DNA of 64,000 bases from contig JADJSK010000007.1 in assembly GCA_016711705.1 (NCBI GenBank), positions 62,001-126,000 of the forward strand. Reading direction: 5' to 3'. Position 1 is the stretch's first letter. Every line of letters begins with the position of its first letter. Under the pieces are notes generated by a model. That model was given only the letters and a program-made list of their open reading frames with translations, was not told the DNA's origin and made no database searches. This document shows, in pieces, positions 18,001-26,740 of this stretch. The DNA comes from Candidatus Brachybacter algidus. Lineage in GTDB: Bacteria > Bacteroidota > Bacteroidia > Chitinophagales > Saprospiraceae. A program made the translations under genes and the position numbers.

Positions 18001-20072
18001 TCGAAAAGATCTGTATCCGGAATATTTGCAAATAATCTTAAACTGTCATTATCACATAAGCCGAGGCTATAGCTTGGATTGATCACAGCATCATCTACCA
18101 GGATTAAAGTTTTGCAGGAATCGATCAGGCCTGATAAATCTACTACAAAAAGAGTAACTTCAACTTGGCTACCGATATCAGCACAAGTGAATGAGGATGG
18201 GCTTACATACATTGTATCTATCACACAATTATCAAAGCTTCCCCCATCGATTTGATCAGGATAAAGTATAGCAGGAATGATGCCGCTTGGATGAACGTGG
18301 ACCGTAGCATTTTTGCAAATTGCCTTTGGAGCTATTGTGTCTCTTACTGTCACCAGAATAGTACATGTATCACTATTCCCTGAAATATCTGAGATCACAT
18401 ATGAAAAATAGGTCTCACCTGCTTTAAAGTCGATGGCAGGAGGATCAAATGGAGGAGGTAAAACTGTCAAAGGTACGGTCGTGGCTCCGGATGCGAAATA
18501 AGATGGTGGAGTATAGCTGCTATATTTAAGCTGCATAAACATATATGAAGTGCTGTCTGTCTCGCCATCAGCATCGACGGTATTGGGATTACATGGATTT
18601 ATACCACTCAGATTATTACCCGGAGGTATTGTAAAATCAATGTTTGCAACTGCTTTCAATGTGATTGAGCCATCAATAGCCCATTGGTTAAATTTGGCAG
18701 GGGGAATATTGAAATAGGTCGTAGATACTTTATTACAATTACCTGTAAGGACATTACCAAGGCCTGCTTCAGTGGTACCAAGGGCTATGCCGTCTTCTCC
18801 AAATATTGTATAATATTCTCCACCGCTTTCAATATCACCTTTTAAAAATATATTTAATAAGACAGGATTCGTCACATTGCCGCCAACATTATAAAATGTA
18901 TAATTTTTTTCTTGAGCAATGAAATTCTGAAGATTTGGATTGGCAGCAAAAGTTAGCCAAGCTGCTGCAGTATCTATGGGAACATTAAATTCGAAATCGT
19001 TAGCAAGACCACAATTGTCAAAAATAGAAATAGGCAGTGGTACTTTGATGGATGCCTCACATGTCTGTTCGTTCAATGTTAAATTAATATCATTACCGCA
19101 AACTATGACAGGCGCTATGGTATCTTTTATTTGAATAGATTGAGTGCAAGTAATTATATTTTCACTGCAATCTTTAATTTCATAAATGATAGTGTGTATT
19201 CCTTCCTTTAATGAAAGTATGGGCAGAGATAATGGATCGAGATCGACCACCTCATTTGTGTCTAGTTTATAGCTATATTTCAACAAAGCATTTTCATTCC
19301 ATATCACTGGCATTGCCGCTTCTATCCTCGTTCCAGAGCAAATATCATTGATCGTAAATCCTCCATCCTGTGGAGAAGGATCATTAGGAACTGCAATAAA
19401 GTGGATCGTACCATCTGCTAACCAGTTATTAAACTGACTTTCAGAATATGGAATATTAATTGAGGAGTTACCACATTGGGCATCACTTAATGCAGTCTGT
19501 CCAAGGAGATTATTGTCTTCATCATAAATATTAAAAAACTCAAGGCTTCCTTCTATATCGCCATTTAGGACTTCTATAGTAAGTCCCCCGGAAGCATAAC
19601 TTGCAAATGCACCATTGTTGTTAAATCCACTGAAAGTGATGATGGCAGGATTGACAGGAGTCAGACTATTTCCAGGATTGTCGGAAGTAACATTGACGCT
19701 TGAAGACATAGTGGAGTCAGCAGTCACATTGGCACAAAGGTCAAGCACAGCAGGGAGATTCAGAATAAAATCAGCCTTACAGTCATTTCCGGAAGAAATA
19801 ATTACGGTATCAGCCGGGCAATAAATTAAGACAGGCGCTATCGTGTCTAAAACTTTATAAGAAGCTGATGTAACCGCAGTGTTATAACAATGGTCATAGA
19901 ACACAACATCGATGTTAAGTTGGCTTACAGCTCCGTTTGTACAACTTTGAATATCAGAAATGGCAGGAAGCTTTCCTGGTAATGTATTTTTATCATTAAT
20001 GTCATAGCTGCCTTGAACTGCAATGAATGAGAAAGTCTCGCCGCAGTCATCAGCACCAATCGCACCTGCCAT
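15003..20072 (-). CDS. Giant HYR/Ig-like T9SS type B cargo protein, C-terminal part (split by frameshift)
   Basis: A 1,689-codon frame that lacks its own signal peptide and begins in mid-domain (the nominal ATG at 20072 falls inside a HYR-like repeat). It contains HYR-like repeats with DxxAPxxxC strands, then a long run of Ig-like/PKD-like modules, each ~75-90 aa with W-T/K-x-P-x-G cores (YSWTGPNGFTS, YKWSGPAGFTS, YQWTGPGGMTS). The last ~90 residues are a type B T9SS sorting domain (IPNIITPNNDRVNDVL, IFNEWGSMVYEAAPYKNDWDG, ending GFLIIKR). The N-terminal half lies in the next frame at 20078-22723. Restoring one T in the run at 20092-20096 joins both into a ~2,573-aa protein. Confidence 0.88.
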   Translation of the reverse strand: MAGAIGADDCGETFSFIAVQGSYDINDKNTLPGKLPAISDIQSCTNGAVSQLNIDVVFYDHCYNTAVTSASYKVLDTIAPVLIYCPADTVIISSGNDCKADFILNLPAVLDLCANVTADSTMSSSVNVTSDNPGNSLTPVNPAIITFSGFNNNGAFASYASGGLTIEVLNGDIEGSLEFFNIYDEDNNLLGQTALSDAQCGNSSINIPYSESQFNNWLADGTIHFIAVPNDPSPQDGGFTINDICSGTRIEAAMPVIWNENALLKYSYKLDTNEVVDLDPLSLPILSLKEGIHTIIYEIKDCSENIITCTQSIQIKDTIAPVIVCGNDINLTLNEQTCEASIKVPLPISIFDNCGLANDFEFNVPIDTAAAWLTFAANPNLQNFIAQEKNYTFYNVGGNVTNPVLLNIFLKGDIESGGEYYTIFGEDGIALGTTEAGLGNVLTGNCNKVSTTYFNIPPAKFNQWAIDGSITLKAVANIDFTIPPGNNLSGINPCNPNTVDADGETDSTSYMFMQLKYSSYTPPSYFASGATTVPLTVLPPPFDPPAIDFKAGETYFSYVISDISGNSDTCTILVTVRDTIAPKAICKNATVHVHPSGIIPAILYPDQIDGGSFDNCVIDTMYVSPSSFTCADIGSQVEVTLFVVDLSGLIDSCKTLILVDDAVINPSYSLGLCDNDSLRLFANIPDTDLFDQYTYSWVGPNNFNSNVANPIIPNASSINSGSYKLTVTGFNGCGGDGVVQVYINDEINTPIIGAMDSSVCAGSGIMLFTQPYTGNIQYKWFEGQAPNGTLLDSTIVPQYSVTRTQGNYLFYVIISENDCISNPSASVSIEVMDIPVAIVDAAIIEVCEGGSIILGTPLTNYKYSWTGPNGFTSFLQYPTAITPATLNDAGDYSLVVNRDNCASETVMVKVTVSKRPPAPTPTSNGPVCNNKELRLTSNIISNVDSFIWKRPNGQLITTASNPLIISNAGSADNGLWTLILKSGGCTSLESLPLNVEVTQESEVVINYESPLCEGDSVRLTTGLYPGATYKWSGPAGFTSTATNPKVKAAFGTYSVTITTSAGCIAIGSVQLDLNIKPKITNITSDAENCQFPDDLINFNYTTSITEGELSFFWKGPGGFQSTDAHPTITPALGINGIYSLVVTSALGCKSDTAKITISISIAPAQPIIQGEAKVCSGSGVTLTAANLPVIGKYIWSTPAGDVTTTANTINIANVQQANSGDYTVIFVQDNCQSKPSNPFNVNVVNTPPQPLIIGDPTVCLNDSIILEISNPPNYTYQWTGPGGMTSSQKKWIIFPAQSSNAGSYFLTLVNDGCTSVTSDAFQLTINLPPAAPLMAEPIGSICVNEEGAVLTLCVTPGSATPGANYTFYNSALTQPIGGPTNGLCINVTDFNSFINGNNSFYAIAALNTCASAQSIPVAVVINRPPEENAVTGKVKYACDGNTTTLQANSVFIAKGTWTPLTAGVLISSPNDPNTTVTNLASGKNVFVWSLDYKDCLNYSRDTMIVWVPGEITSLDDIFRMKESGEGFINVLVNDNFNTPISLDILNDVKNGSVEIQDDKTILYIPNGSSDFDKFTYQICVAGCPQICAHADVLIDIDKVNDCSIPNIITPNNDRVNDVLRISCLEDFAVNNSKLAIFNEWGSMVYEAAPYKNDWDGKFKGSDLPSGTYFYVFDAGDGSTVQKGFLIIKR

Positions 20073-20077
20073 ATCGT

Positions 20078-22723
20078 TTATCCAATTGTTGAAAAAGTTT
20101 CCGTATCAGAGCCATCTCCGCAATAGAAGGTTAGGTCATCAGCAGCAGAAATAATCACAGGAGCTTTATTGTCAATTAGATGGACTGAGATCGTATCTTC
20201 GGAACTATTACCACAAGGATCTGACGCTGTTATGACCCATTTTTGCAACATGCCGGTCGTACAATCATCTGAACCTCCGGATGCTATTCTTATTACACTT
20301 GTAGAAAGTTCACTAGCACAGTTATCACTTGCCAATGATTGGATGATAGTGCTTATCTGAGCACTGTCAGTACAATTTAATACTAAAGGTTCACTGTTGT
20401 CTATCTCTGGTGCACTGGAGTCAATAAAGGTGATGGCACGACTGAAAATACTTTGATTTCCACAAACATCTTTTACTGTAAATTCTTGTGTAATAAGGTA
20501 ATTGTAGTATTCACATTGCGTTGGGTCTGAACCTTGGCTTGAGCTTTGATCGAGCGCCACAGTAATAGAGGAGCATTGATCTGAAAAATTGATCAAATAA
20601 TCGTCTATGTTGTCAGTACAGTCAAGATCAAGATCTATGAACGGCATATCTGAAGTCGGTGCCAGCGTGTCCACCACTTCAATCGTTTGAATAACCGTTG
20701 TCTCATTTCCGCATTCATCCTGAGCCATCCAGGTCCTTGTGATTGTATAATCGAAATGAGTACAGGTCAGCAAACCCGGTGTATAGGTAGAAGTCTCGGT
20801 AAATACAATATTACCACTAAGTGCACAATTATCTGTAAATGTTGGTTCTCCTACAGGCAAATTATCACCACAACTGATGGTCGTATCTTGAGGAATGTTT
20901 GATGCCACAGGTGCTTCTTTATCACCCAGATTGAACCTGGCAGAATCTAAAGAAATATTGTTGCAATCATCTTTAGCAAAGAAATTAACCATTATGTATT
21001 GATCACATCCATTGACAGATATCTGAGGATATGGCCCACTATTATATTGACCTTCTCCTGTATTCCCTTGGCTATCTGCCCATGAGAAATGATCCCATTG
21101 ACCATTATTGCAGTCTTCTATTGAGGCATTTCCTTTACGATTGATCCAAGACTCTAAGCTATCCTGCACTCCTATTCCACCAGAACAAACCAATTGATAA
21201 TCTTGAACAGTGTCTATAAATTCAGGTCCGGATGAATCTAAAATCCTGAATACTGAGGTAAAACTATCTACTGATATATTGCCACTGGCATCTACAAGAT
21301 GGAAGTTCACTGAGATAGACTGGTTACATAAGATTGGGTTGGAATGAATTTCATCAAGAGCTTCCTGCATTGTTGGATTACCTGACCAGGCTACAGAATC
21401 ACAAAGATCCATTCCTTCTCCTCCTGCACCATTGCTATACCATTGGATAAAATCTTCATCCAGGCTTCCAAGTGCACATGTCGTAGTCGTAGTATCCAGC
21501 CCATCCATAGTGATCACCGGAGGAGTTGTATCTAACACTGCGAATATAGCCGAGGTGGTAACTTCATGAACGCAATAATCAGCTATCTTAAATTGTATAT
21601 TCAATGCTGCACGAACAGTTAAATCCTGCCCACCTATATTGACTATCTGTGTTGGGCCATTTAACTGTGCCGCCAGAATAACTTTTAGTTGAGGTATCGT
21701 TTTTACTTCTCCGTTATATAAAAAGCTTTTTAATAGATCCGCTGAAGCGATACAATTATCGGTGACTATAGCCCCGCCTTTATTATTGAGCCATTGTTCA
21801 AGAGAAGTGGCAGGATTAGTAACACAATCTATTATTTTATCGGTTGCATTTTGTACCAGAACCGGACTAATGGTATCAATTACTGAAAATGTTGCATTAG
21901 TACTATCCTTATTTCCACAAAAATCAGAAACAACAAAGGTGATGGTAGTTGGAGTGTTGCATGTATTATTGAAAACAGGATTAGCAGGGATTGTAGACCA
22001 TCCTCCTAATCCACAATTGTCTGTAGCGACAGCTCCACCATGACTTTGTATCCATGTGTTGAATGCAGTATTTGCATTTACAACACTGCAGTTATTAATA
22101 GAATTCTGAGCTTCCGTGGTGATGACTGGACGAATCGTCTCACCTATAAGTGTAATGTGTTGTATATAGAATGCCTGATTTCCGGCTGCGTCTTTGGCTA
22201 TAAATTTCCTTTCGTAATTGCCACTGCAGGGTGAAGGAGGGAAATTGAGTTCAGAACTGATCTGAATCTGAAATGCAGGAGTGCAATTATCACTCGCTGT
22301 GATGGCAGGTTGGGTAAGACTCGTTGCACAAGAAATAGTAATATCTGGTGGTAATGAATTGACATTAAACACTGGTGGGGTCTTATCTGCGAAATATATC
22401 GGAAAACTAAATGTTTCCGTATGGCCCTGGTTGTCCATTGCTTCATAAGTAACAGTCACTGTCGTACCTGCCGGCACCAGACTACCTTCGAAATAGCCAC
22501 CACTAATACTCTTAAATACCTTACTGATGACTACTTGGGATGGCGGATTGACAGGCGTACATAAAATTTTACTTTGTCCACCCCAGTTAAGAGGTGCCTT
22601 ACAGTTGGCTCCTACTGCAATTGTATCAGGACCGACATAATCCCAGTTAAACCAAGGTTGAGCAGAAAGCTGACCGGCAAAAAAAAGAAATAATAAGACT
22701 TTGAAAACGTTAAAAAACGACAT
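20078..22723 (-). CDS. Giant HYR-domain cargo protein, N-terminal part (split by frameshift)
   Basis: The open frame can be extended to an ATG at 22834, but a -7 box (22799-22806) lies inside that extension and a good signal peptide (VFKVLLFLFFAGQLSAQ) starts at 22723, which I take as the true start. About 880 residues follow with repeated HYR-type modules: DKTPPVF...PPDITISC, DTISPVLVQ, DTTPPVITM, DKEAPVA...PQDTTISCGDNLP, each with paired cysteines. The frame ends TETFSTIG-stop, while the other frame continues FNNWINDMAGAIGADDCG, which matches the repeat pattern (compare FNTWIQSHGGAVATDNCG in an earlier repeat). This is therefore one gene with the 15003-20072 frame. Confidence 0.86.
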   Translation of the reverse strand: MSFFNVFKVLLFLFFAGQLSAQPWFNWDYVGPDTIAVGANCKAPLNWGGQSKILCTPVNPPSQVVISKVFKSISGGYFEGSLVPAGTTVTVTYEAMDNQGHTETFSFPIYFADKTPPVFNVNSLPPDITISCATSLTQPAITASDNCTPAFQIQISSELNFPPSPCSGNYERKFIAKDAAGNQAFYIQHITLIGETIRPVITTEAQNSINNCSVVNANTAFNTWIQSHGGAVATDNCGLGGWSTIPANPVFNNTCNTPTTITFVVSDFCGNKDSTNATFSVIDTISPVLVQNATDKIIDCVTNPATSLEQWLNNKGGAIVTDNCIASADLLKSFLYNGEVKTIPQLKVILAAQLNGPTQIVNIGGQDLTVRAALNIQFKIADYCVHEVTTSAIFAVLDTTPPVITMDGLDTTTTTCALGSLDEDFIQWYSNGAGGEGMDLCDSVAWSGNPTMQEALDEIHSNPILCNQSISVNFHLVDASGNISVDSFTSVFRILDSSGPEFIDTVQDYQLVCSGGIGVQDSLESWINRKGNASIEDCNNGQWDHFSWADSQGNTGEGQYNSGPYPQISVNGCDQYIMVNFFAKDDCNNISLDSARFNLGDKEAPVASNIPQDTTISCGDNLPVGEPTFTDNCALSGNIVFTETSTYTPGLLTCTHFDYTITRTWMAQDECGNETTVIQTIEVVDTLAPTSDMPFIDLDLDCTDNIDDYLINFSDQCSSITVALDQSSSQGSDPTQCEYYNYLITQEFTVKDVCGNQSIFSRAITFIDSSAPEIDNSEPLVLNCTDSAQISTIIQSLASDNCASELSTSVIRIASGGSDDCTTGMLQKWVITASDPCGNSSEDTISVHLIDNKAPVIISAADDLTFYCGDGSDTETFSTIG

Positions 22724-22798
22724 ATAGTAATTTTGCTTATTGTGAACCTTAGGTACTAAAAGGACCGATGAAAAATATATATAAAATAAAAATATACA

Positions 22799-22806
22799 CA
22801 AAAGTA
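22799..22806 (-). promoter_or_regulatory. Candidate -7 box for the surface-protein operon
   Basis: Minus strand reads TACTTTTG (TAnnTTTG), 76 nt upstream of the preferred ATG at 22723. It likely drives the giant cargo, PorP/SprF and OmpA genes together. Confidence 0.55.
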
Positions 22807-22984
22807 ATGATTCCAAGGTATATATCAATAGCATTTGTAATATTTAACTACCTTAAAAAAAATATAGTGGTTTCCGGGGATGACTTTTAGCTTAGACTTG
22901 CAAGTTTCTGAGACTTTGATACCTATCCATGATATTTTGAGTTTACCTCTTTTCTCAATTAATGATTTTATAGCTATGTATAAT

Positions 22985-22992
22985 TATCTTTG
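22985..22992 (+). promoter_or_regulatory. Candidate -7 box for the secreted protein at 23041
   Basis: TATCTTTG, identical to the rpsT and HU boxes. Its position shows that an upstream in-frame start at 22990 cannot be used and that ATG 23041 is the real start. Confidence 0.6.
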
Positions 22993-23040
22993 TGTTATAC
23001 TGTAAGTAACTTTACATATAAAATAATAAATTTGAACTAC

Positions 23041-24084
23041 ATGAAATATATTTATACGCTGTTCATATTATTAACATTTCCACTATTTAATGATGCACAG
23101 AAAAGTGTTCTCTTTGTAGATGACAGTGGTGATCAATTTATGAACAGTCAATATCTGGCTTCTACGTTAGATTCATTGGGCATAGAATATTATTATTATG
23201 ATGCGAATGGGCTCAACGAATCTCCTTTTGCGGAAGAAATGTTGGCATTTGATGTCGTCATATGGCACACTTCCAGTTGGGGTGTAGGCCTTCATCTTTG
23301 GAATAAAGACAAGACGTTGAACCCTGAATTGGTGAACTATTTAAATAATCCAAAAGCCAAATTCTGGCTCATAGGTAATGACTTTATGTATGACAAATAT
23401 GGCACTCCGGTTGTAGACTTTAATGAAGGAGACTTTCCATATGATTTCTTAGGAATCAGTCAATATAAATCTCAGTCATACGCGGATGATGGAAAATTAG
23501 GTATGCCTAAAGCAACCTATATGCCAACCAGTGGAATAGGTGTCAATGATTTAACCTGGTCTGTAGGCAATCTTTGGTATGCAGATGGATTTTTGCTTAC
23601 ACCAAGCGCTACGCCTGTTTACATGATGGATGGAGAGAATAATTATCCGCTGAAATCAGAGATTACGGGCTGCTCTAATATTACTCCTGCCAAAGGACAT
23701 GTACTGACTTATGGATTTGACCTTGCACTTGCAAAGAATTTTGACATGATGAAGGATAATGTAAGAGCAGTGCTCAATTGGTTTGATGGTCTGGCCACTA
23801 ATAATAAAGTAAAATCTTTAAGTGTCAACTCCTCTATTTTTCCAAACCCTACTAAAGGCCAATGCACAATCCAACTTTCTTCTAGAGCAGATGTCCAAAT
23901 AAATATTGACCTATTGGATATCAATGGTCAATTCATAAGTTCTTTGGATAATGATGTAAACGTTAATTCTACCAAGTCAAATATAATGGTGGATGTGCCA
24001 TCAAACATTGCTAATGGTGTTTATATTATTAGATTAAGTTCTAAGGATTCTCTAAAATATATGAAACTCATAATAGTAAACTAG
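23041..24084 (+). CDS. Secreted protein with T9SS type A sorting domain
   Basis: From ATG 23041 the protein is 347 aa with a signal peptide (YIYTLFILLTFPLFNDAQ). Residues ~20-245 form a domain beginning SVLFVDDSGDQFMNSQYLASTLDSLGIEY with a later WHTSSWGVGLHLW and FWLIGNDFMYDKYG; this layout (VLLVDDD..., a gap, then a final WLIGxxxxY) resembles the Rossmann-like immune-inhibitor-A or glutamine-amidotransferase-like domains found in secreted proteins, but I cannot name the family. The last ~80 residues are a type A T9SS domain (SSIFPNPTKGQCTIQLSS ... GVYIIRLSSKDSLKYMKLIIVN). Divergent from the giant cargo operon. Confidence 0.75.
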   Translation: MKYIYTLFILLTFPLFNDAQKSVLFVDDSGDQFMNSQYLASTLDSLGIEYYYYDANGLNESPFAEEMLAFDVVIWHTSSWGVGLHLWNKDKTLNPELVNYLNNPKAKFWLIGNDFMYDKYGTPVVDFNEGDFPYDFLGISQYKSQSYADDGKLGMPKATYMPTSGIGVNDLTWSVGNLWYADGFLLTPSATPVYMMDGENNYPLKSEITGCSNITPAKGHVLTYGFDLALAKNFDMMKDNVRAVLNWFDGLATNNKVKSLSVNSSIFPNPTKGQCTIQLSSRADVQINIDLLDINGQFISSLDNDVNVNSTKSNIMVDVPSNIANGVYIIRLSSKDSLKYMKLIIVN

Positions 24085-24162
24085 CTTTAAATATTGAAAC
24101 TCAAAATACCTTTACAGCGTTTAAAAGAAATTCTCGTAACAAATAAAGTCTTGCCTTATCAA

Positions 24163-24170
24163 TAGTTTTG
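24163..24170 (+). promoter_or_regulatory. Candidate -7 box for the lectin-domain gene
   Basis: TAGTTTTG fits TAnnTTTG. Transcription would begin near 24177, just before the frame that encodes the signal peptide. Confidence 0.4.
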
Positions 24171-24208
24171 TTCCTAATATTTTCAAGTCTTTAAGTATAC
24201 TTGTTTTA

Positions 24209-25795
24209 TTGACGCTGCATTTTACAGCCACTGCTCAATTTAAAATATCTGGTGATGCATCTCAGACTTCAGCACAATGTTTTGAACTAACTCCAGATCA
24301 GCAATTTAAGCAGGGAAGTGTGCTTTCTCGGCAGAAATTGGATGTTCAGAAGGATTTTACAATCGCTGTCACTATGAACTTTGGTCGACAAAACTTTACG
24401 ACCAGTGGCGCGGACGGTATTGCTTTCATCATGATGACAGACACTTTTATACCAGTCACAGGAAACGGAGGCGGAATAGGCTATGAAGGGACACCTGAAT
24501 CACTCGTAGTCGAATTCGATACTTATCAGAATGACCCAAATAACGATCCGGCCGCAGATCATGTGGCACTTATAATAGGTGGGAATCCTGTTCATGGTCC
24601 CAGCACACTTGCCGGACCAAATTCCATAGGTGCCGGTGGCAATGTAGAAGATACGAATGATCATGATGTTGTGTTTTCCTGGAAGGCAGCAACTCAGGAG
24701 TTTACCGTTTATTTCGATTGTGCCAAAGTACTAGGTTATGTAGGACCCATTTCAGGACCATTTTTTGGTGGTAAAAAAGAAGTTTTCTGGGGATTTACTT
24801 CATCCACCGGCAGTGCACGCAATAAACAGAGTTTTTGTTTTAAAAACAACTCATCCTGGGTTGATGTGTTGAAAGATGAAACTTACTGTGATAGTTCTCT
24901 CGTCACCTTGAATGGTGGCGCTGGCGCTATCTCCTACAAGTGGACTCCATCGAATGGACTCAGTAATCCATTTATAGCTAAACCCACTGTTTTTGTAAAA
25001 GAAAATACAACTTTCCTACTAGAGAAACTAGATGCCTGCGGCAATGCAACATTTGATTCAATGAGGGTATTTATTGTGCCAAATACCATAGCTCTCGAAC
25101 TTGGCGCCGATACATCTTTGTGTGAAGGGCAGGATTTGACACTCAAAGTGCAGCAAACAGGTGCAGATTATACCTGGAGTACTGGTGTCAAGACCCAATC
25201 GATCAATGTAAATACTTCCGGTATATATTCAGTAATAGTAGATGATGGCAACTGCAAAAAAAATGATCAGATCGAAATATCATCCTTGCCATTGCCAGTC
25301 ATCAATGTGAGTGCGGATACCATTATATGCAATAATAGCAAAGCCATCCTGACCGCAGTCGCCTCTGTAGATGATATCACCTGGTCTAATGGAGACACCG
25401 GACCCTCAATAATTGTAGAAGATGAAGGCACTTACACTGCTTCTGTAGTAAATCAATGCGGTATATCAGAGGATGAGGTAACTGTATCATTGAAAAATTG
25501 TGATGATTATTTTGTGCCAAATATTTTCTCCCCAAATTACGATGGTATCAATGATTATTTCGGCCCAACTAGAAGTGAAGCGATCCAGAACATTGAGAGA
25601 CTTGCTATTTATAATCGATGGGGAGCCTTAGTATTCGAAGCTTTGAATATCAGCGCTGATGACGAGGAAAAAATGTGGGATGGTACATTTCGGGGTCAGG
25701 AAGCTAATCCTGATACCTATGTTTATTTGATCAAGCTCAAACTTGTCTCGGGCAAGGTGGTGGTGGTGAAGGGTAGTGTGAATTTGGTGAGATGA
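24209..25795 (+). CDS. L-type lectin domain protein with T9SS type B sorting domain
   Basis: Residues ~10-215 fit a bacterial legume-like L-type lectin fold: GADGIAFIMMTDTF, ESLVVEFDTYQND...DHVALIIGG, HDVVFSWKAATQEFTVYFDC, VFWGFTSSTGSARNKQSFCF. Two or three small Ig-like repeats with SLCEGQDLTL and TIICNNSKAILTA follow, then a type B sorting domain (VPNIFSPNYDGINDYF ... IYNRWGALVFEA ... WDGTFRGQEANPDTYVYLIKL). It is probably a T9SS surface lectin that binds glycans. The start is odd: TTG 24209 gives a truncated signal peptide, and the hydrophobic segment continues upstream in frame (IFKSLSILVLLTLHFTATAQ) to a stop at 24137, with no ATG, GTG or TTG. An ATT start near 24179 or a small sequence error is possible. 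Confidence 0.85.
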   Translation: MTLHFTATAQFKISGDASQTSAQCFELTPDQQFKQGSVLSRQKLDVQKDFTIAVTMNFGRQNFTTSGADGIAFIMMTDTFIPVTGNGGGIGYEGTPESLVVEFDTYQNDPNNDPAADHVALIIGGNPVHGPSTLAGPNSIGAGGNVEDTNDHDVVFSWKAATQEFTVYFDCAKVLGYVGPISGPFFGGKKEVFWGFTSSTGSARNKQSFCFKNNSSWVDVLKDETYCDSSLVTLNGGAGAISYKWTPSNGLSNPFIAKPTVFVKENTTFLLEKLDACGNATFDSMRVFIVPNTIALELGADTSLCEGQDLTLKVQQTGADYTWSTGVKTQSINVNTSGIYSVIVDDGNCKKNDQIEISSLPLPVINVSADTIICNNSKAILTAVASVDDITWSNGDTGPSIIVEDEGTYTASVVNQCGISEDEVTVSLKNCDDYFVPNIFSPNYDGINDYFGPTRSEAIQNIERLAIYNRWGALVFEALNISADDEEKMWDGTFRGQEANPDTYVYLIKLKLVSGKVVVVKGSVNLVR

Positions 25796-26044
25796 TCAGT
25801 AATCAGTAATCAGTAATCAGTAATCAAAGAAACAAATAAAGTAGGTAAACAGCTTACTTCTCAAAACCTAATATATGCTATGGGCAAAAATAGCACCAAC
25901 GGATGATCCTCCCTAACTTCAAACTATTCTTCATAAAAAAATATTTTATTTTACACGTGATTATTCTAATTTCATATTTCTAACTTCTAATTTTGGAAAG
26001 TAATCAGATAGTTCAAGATCATCATTATGGATCCATATGCGTGG

Positions 26045-26108
26045 AAATTTAATAGGAATACGGTAGGGACAGGTCGCGACCTGTCCCTACCGTATTCCTA
26101 TTAAATTT
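26045..26108. repeat. 64-bp perfect palindrome (no loop)
   Basis: Each arm is 32 nt and matches its partner at every base, with the centre between 26076 and 26077 (core GACAGGTCGCGACCTGTC). In single-stranded DNA or RNA it would form a very stable cruciform or hairpin. Confidence 0.9.
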
Positions 26109-26181
26109 AATTGAAACCTAGGTTCAATCGGCACGCAAATTTAAGTGAACCTTTCAAAACTGACAGTTCATTCCGTGCGGA

Positions 26182-26245
26182 AATTTTAAAATGGTGCCTG
26201 TAGGGACAGGTCGCGACCTGTCCCTACAGTTGCCATTTTAAAATT
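26182..26245. repeat. 64-bp near-perfect palindrome, same core
   Basis: Same length and same central core as the palindrome at 26045-26108, but the outer arms have an unrelated sequence that is still self-complementary except for three positions (26195-26197 against 26230-26232). Confidence 0.9.
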
Positions 26246-26373
26246 CATGTAAACACCATAGCTCTATAAATACTTAAAGCAAATATAAACAAGACCAATT
26301 ATATAATTCCATTTCCTATAAGTTATGCAATTTATTAAGATCAAACTTTGTTGGCTTATCCATTATTTTGGCA

Positions 26374-26500
26374 GATTCCTCCCTTCAGTCGGAATGACAA
26401 AACATTTGTTTAGAGGGGGTATAAAATGGGGCGGTGCAGCCGCCCCATTTTATACCCCTATCCCATCGACTTAGTGTCCTTCCGAGCGAAGCGAGGAATC
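26374..26500. mobile_element. MITE-like element with 25-bp terminal inverted repeats and an internal hairpin
   Basis: Left end 26374-26398 (GATTCCTCCCTTCAGTCGGA...) and right end 26476-26500 are inverted repeats matching at about 21 of 25 positions. Inside, 26416-26434 and 26440-26458 form a perfect 19-bp stem with a 5-nt loop. Non-coding; no target duplication recognised. Confidence 0.6.
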
Positions 26501-26740
26501 TTTATTCGAAAAATGAAACCCAGCCCGGTATTGTAAAGCTCGGTATTATATGGCAAATTATTGGTCAATTATATATTTCCAATTCGTATAAAAACACGAT
26601 TTTCAATTTTCTTACCAAGGTTATCCATCTTGTTTCCACTACAAAGCCATCAGCCAATAGCCATCAGCCAATAGCCATAAATTTTTTTCAAAATTTCCCT
26701 CACAATACTTATCTTTACATCCAACCCAAATTAAAAAATT

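Larger units (their letters stand above)
25796..26740. other. Gene-free 945-bp interval packed with palindromes and satellites
   Basis: It starts with CAGTAAT heptamers (25797-25824), then a diverged copy (about 25915-26000) of the repeat that opens at ~35310, two 64-bp palindromes, a TIR-bounded hairpin element (26374-26500), and CAGCCAT-type heptamers near 26648-26680. No real ORF; the 108-codon frame at 26434-26760 merely crosses the hairpins. Confidence 0.7.
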
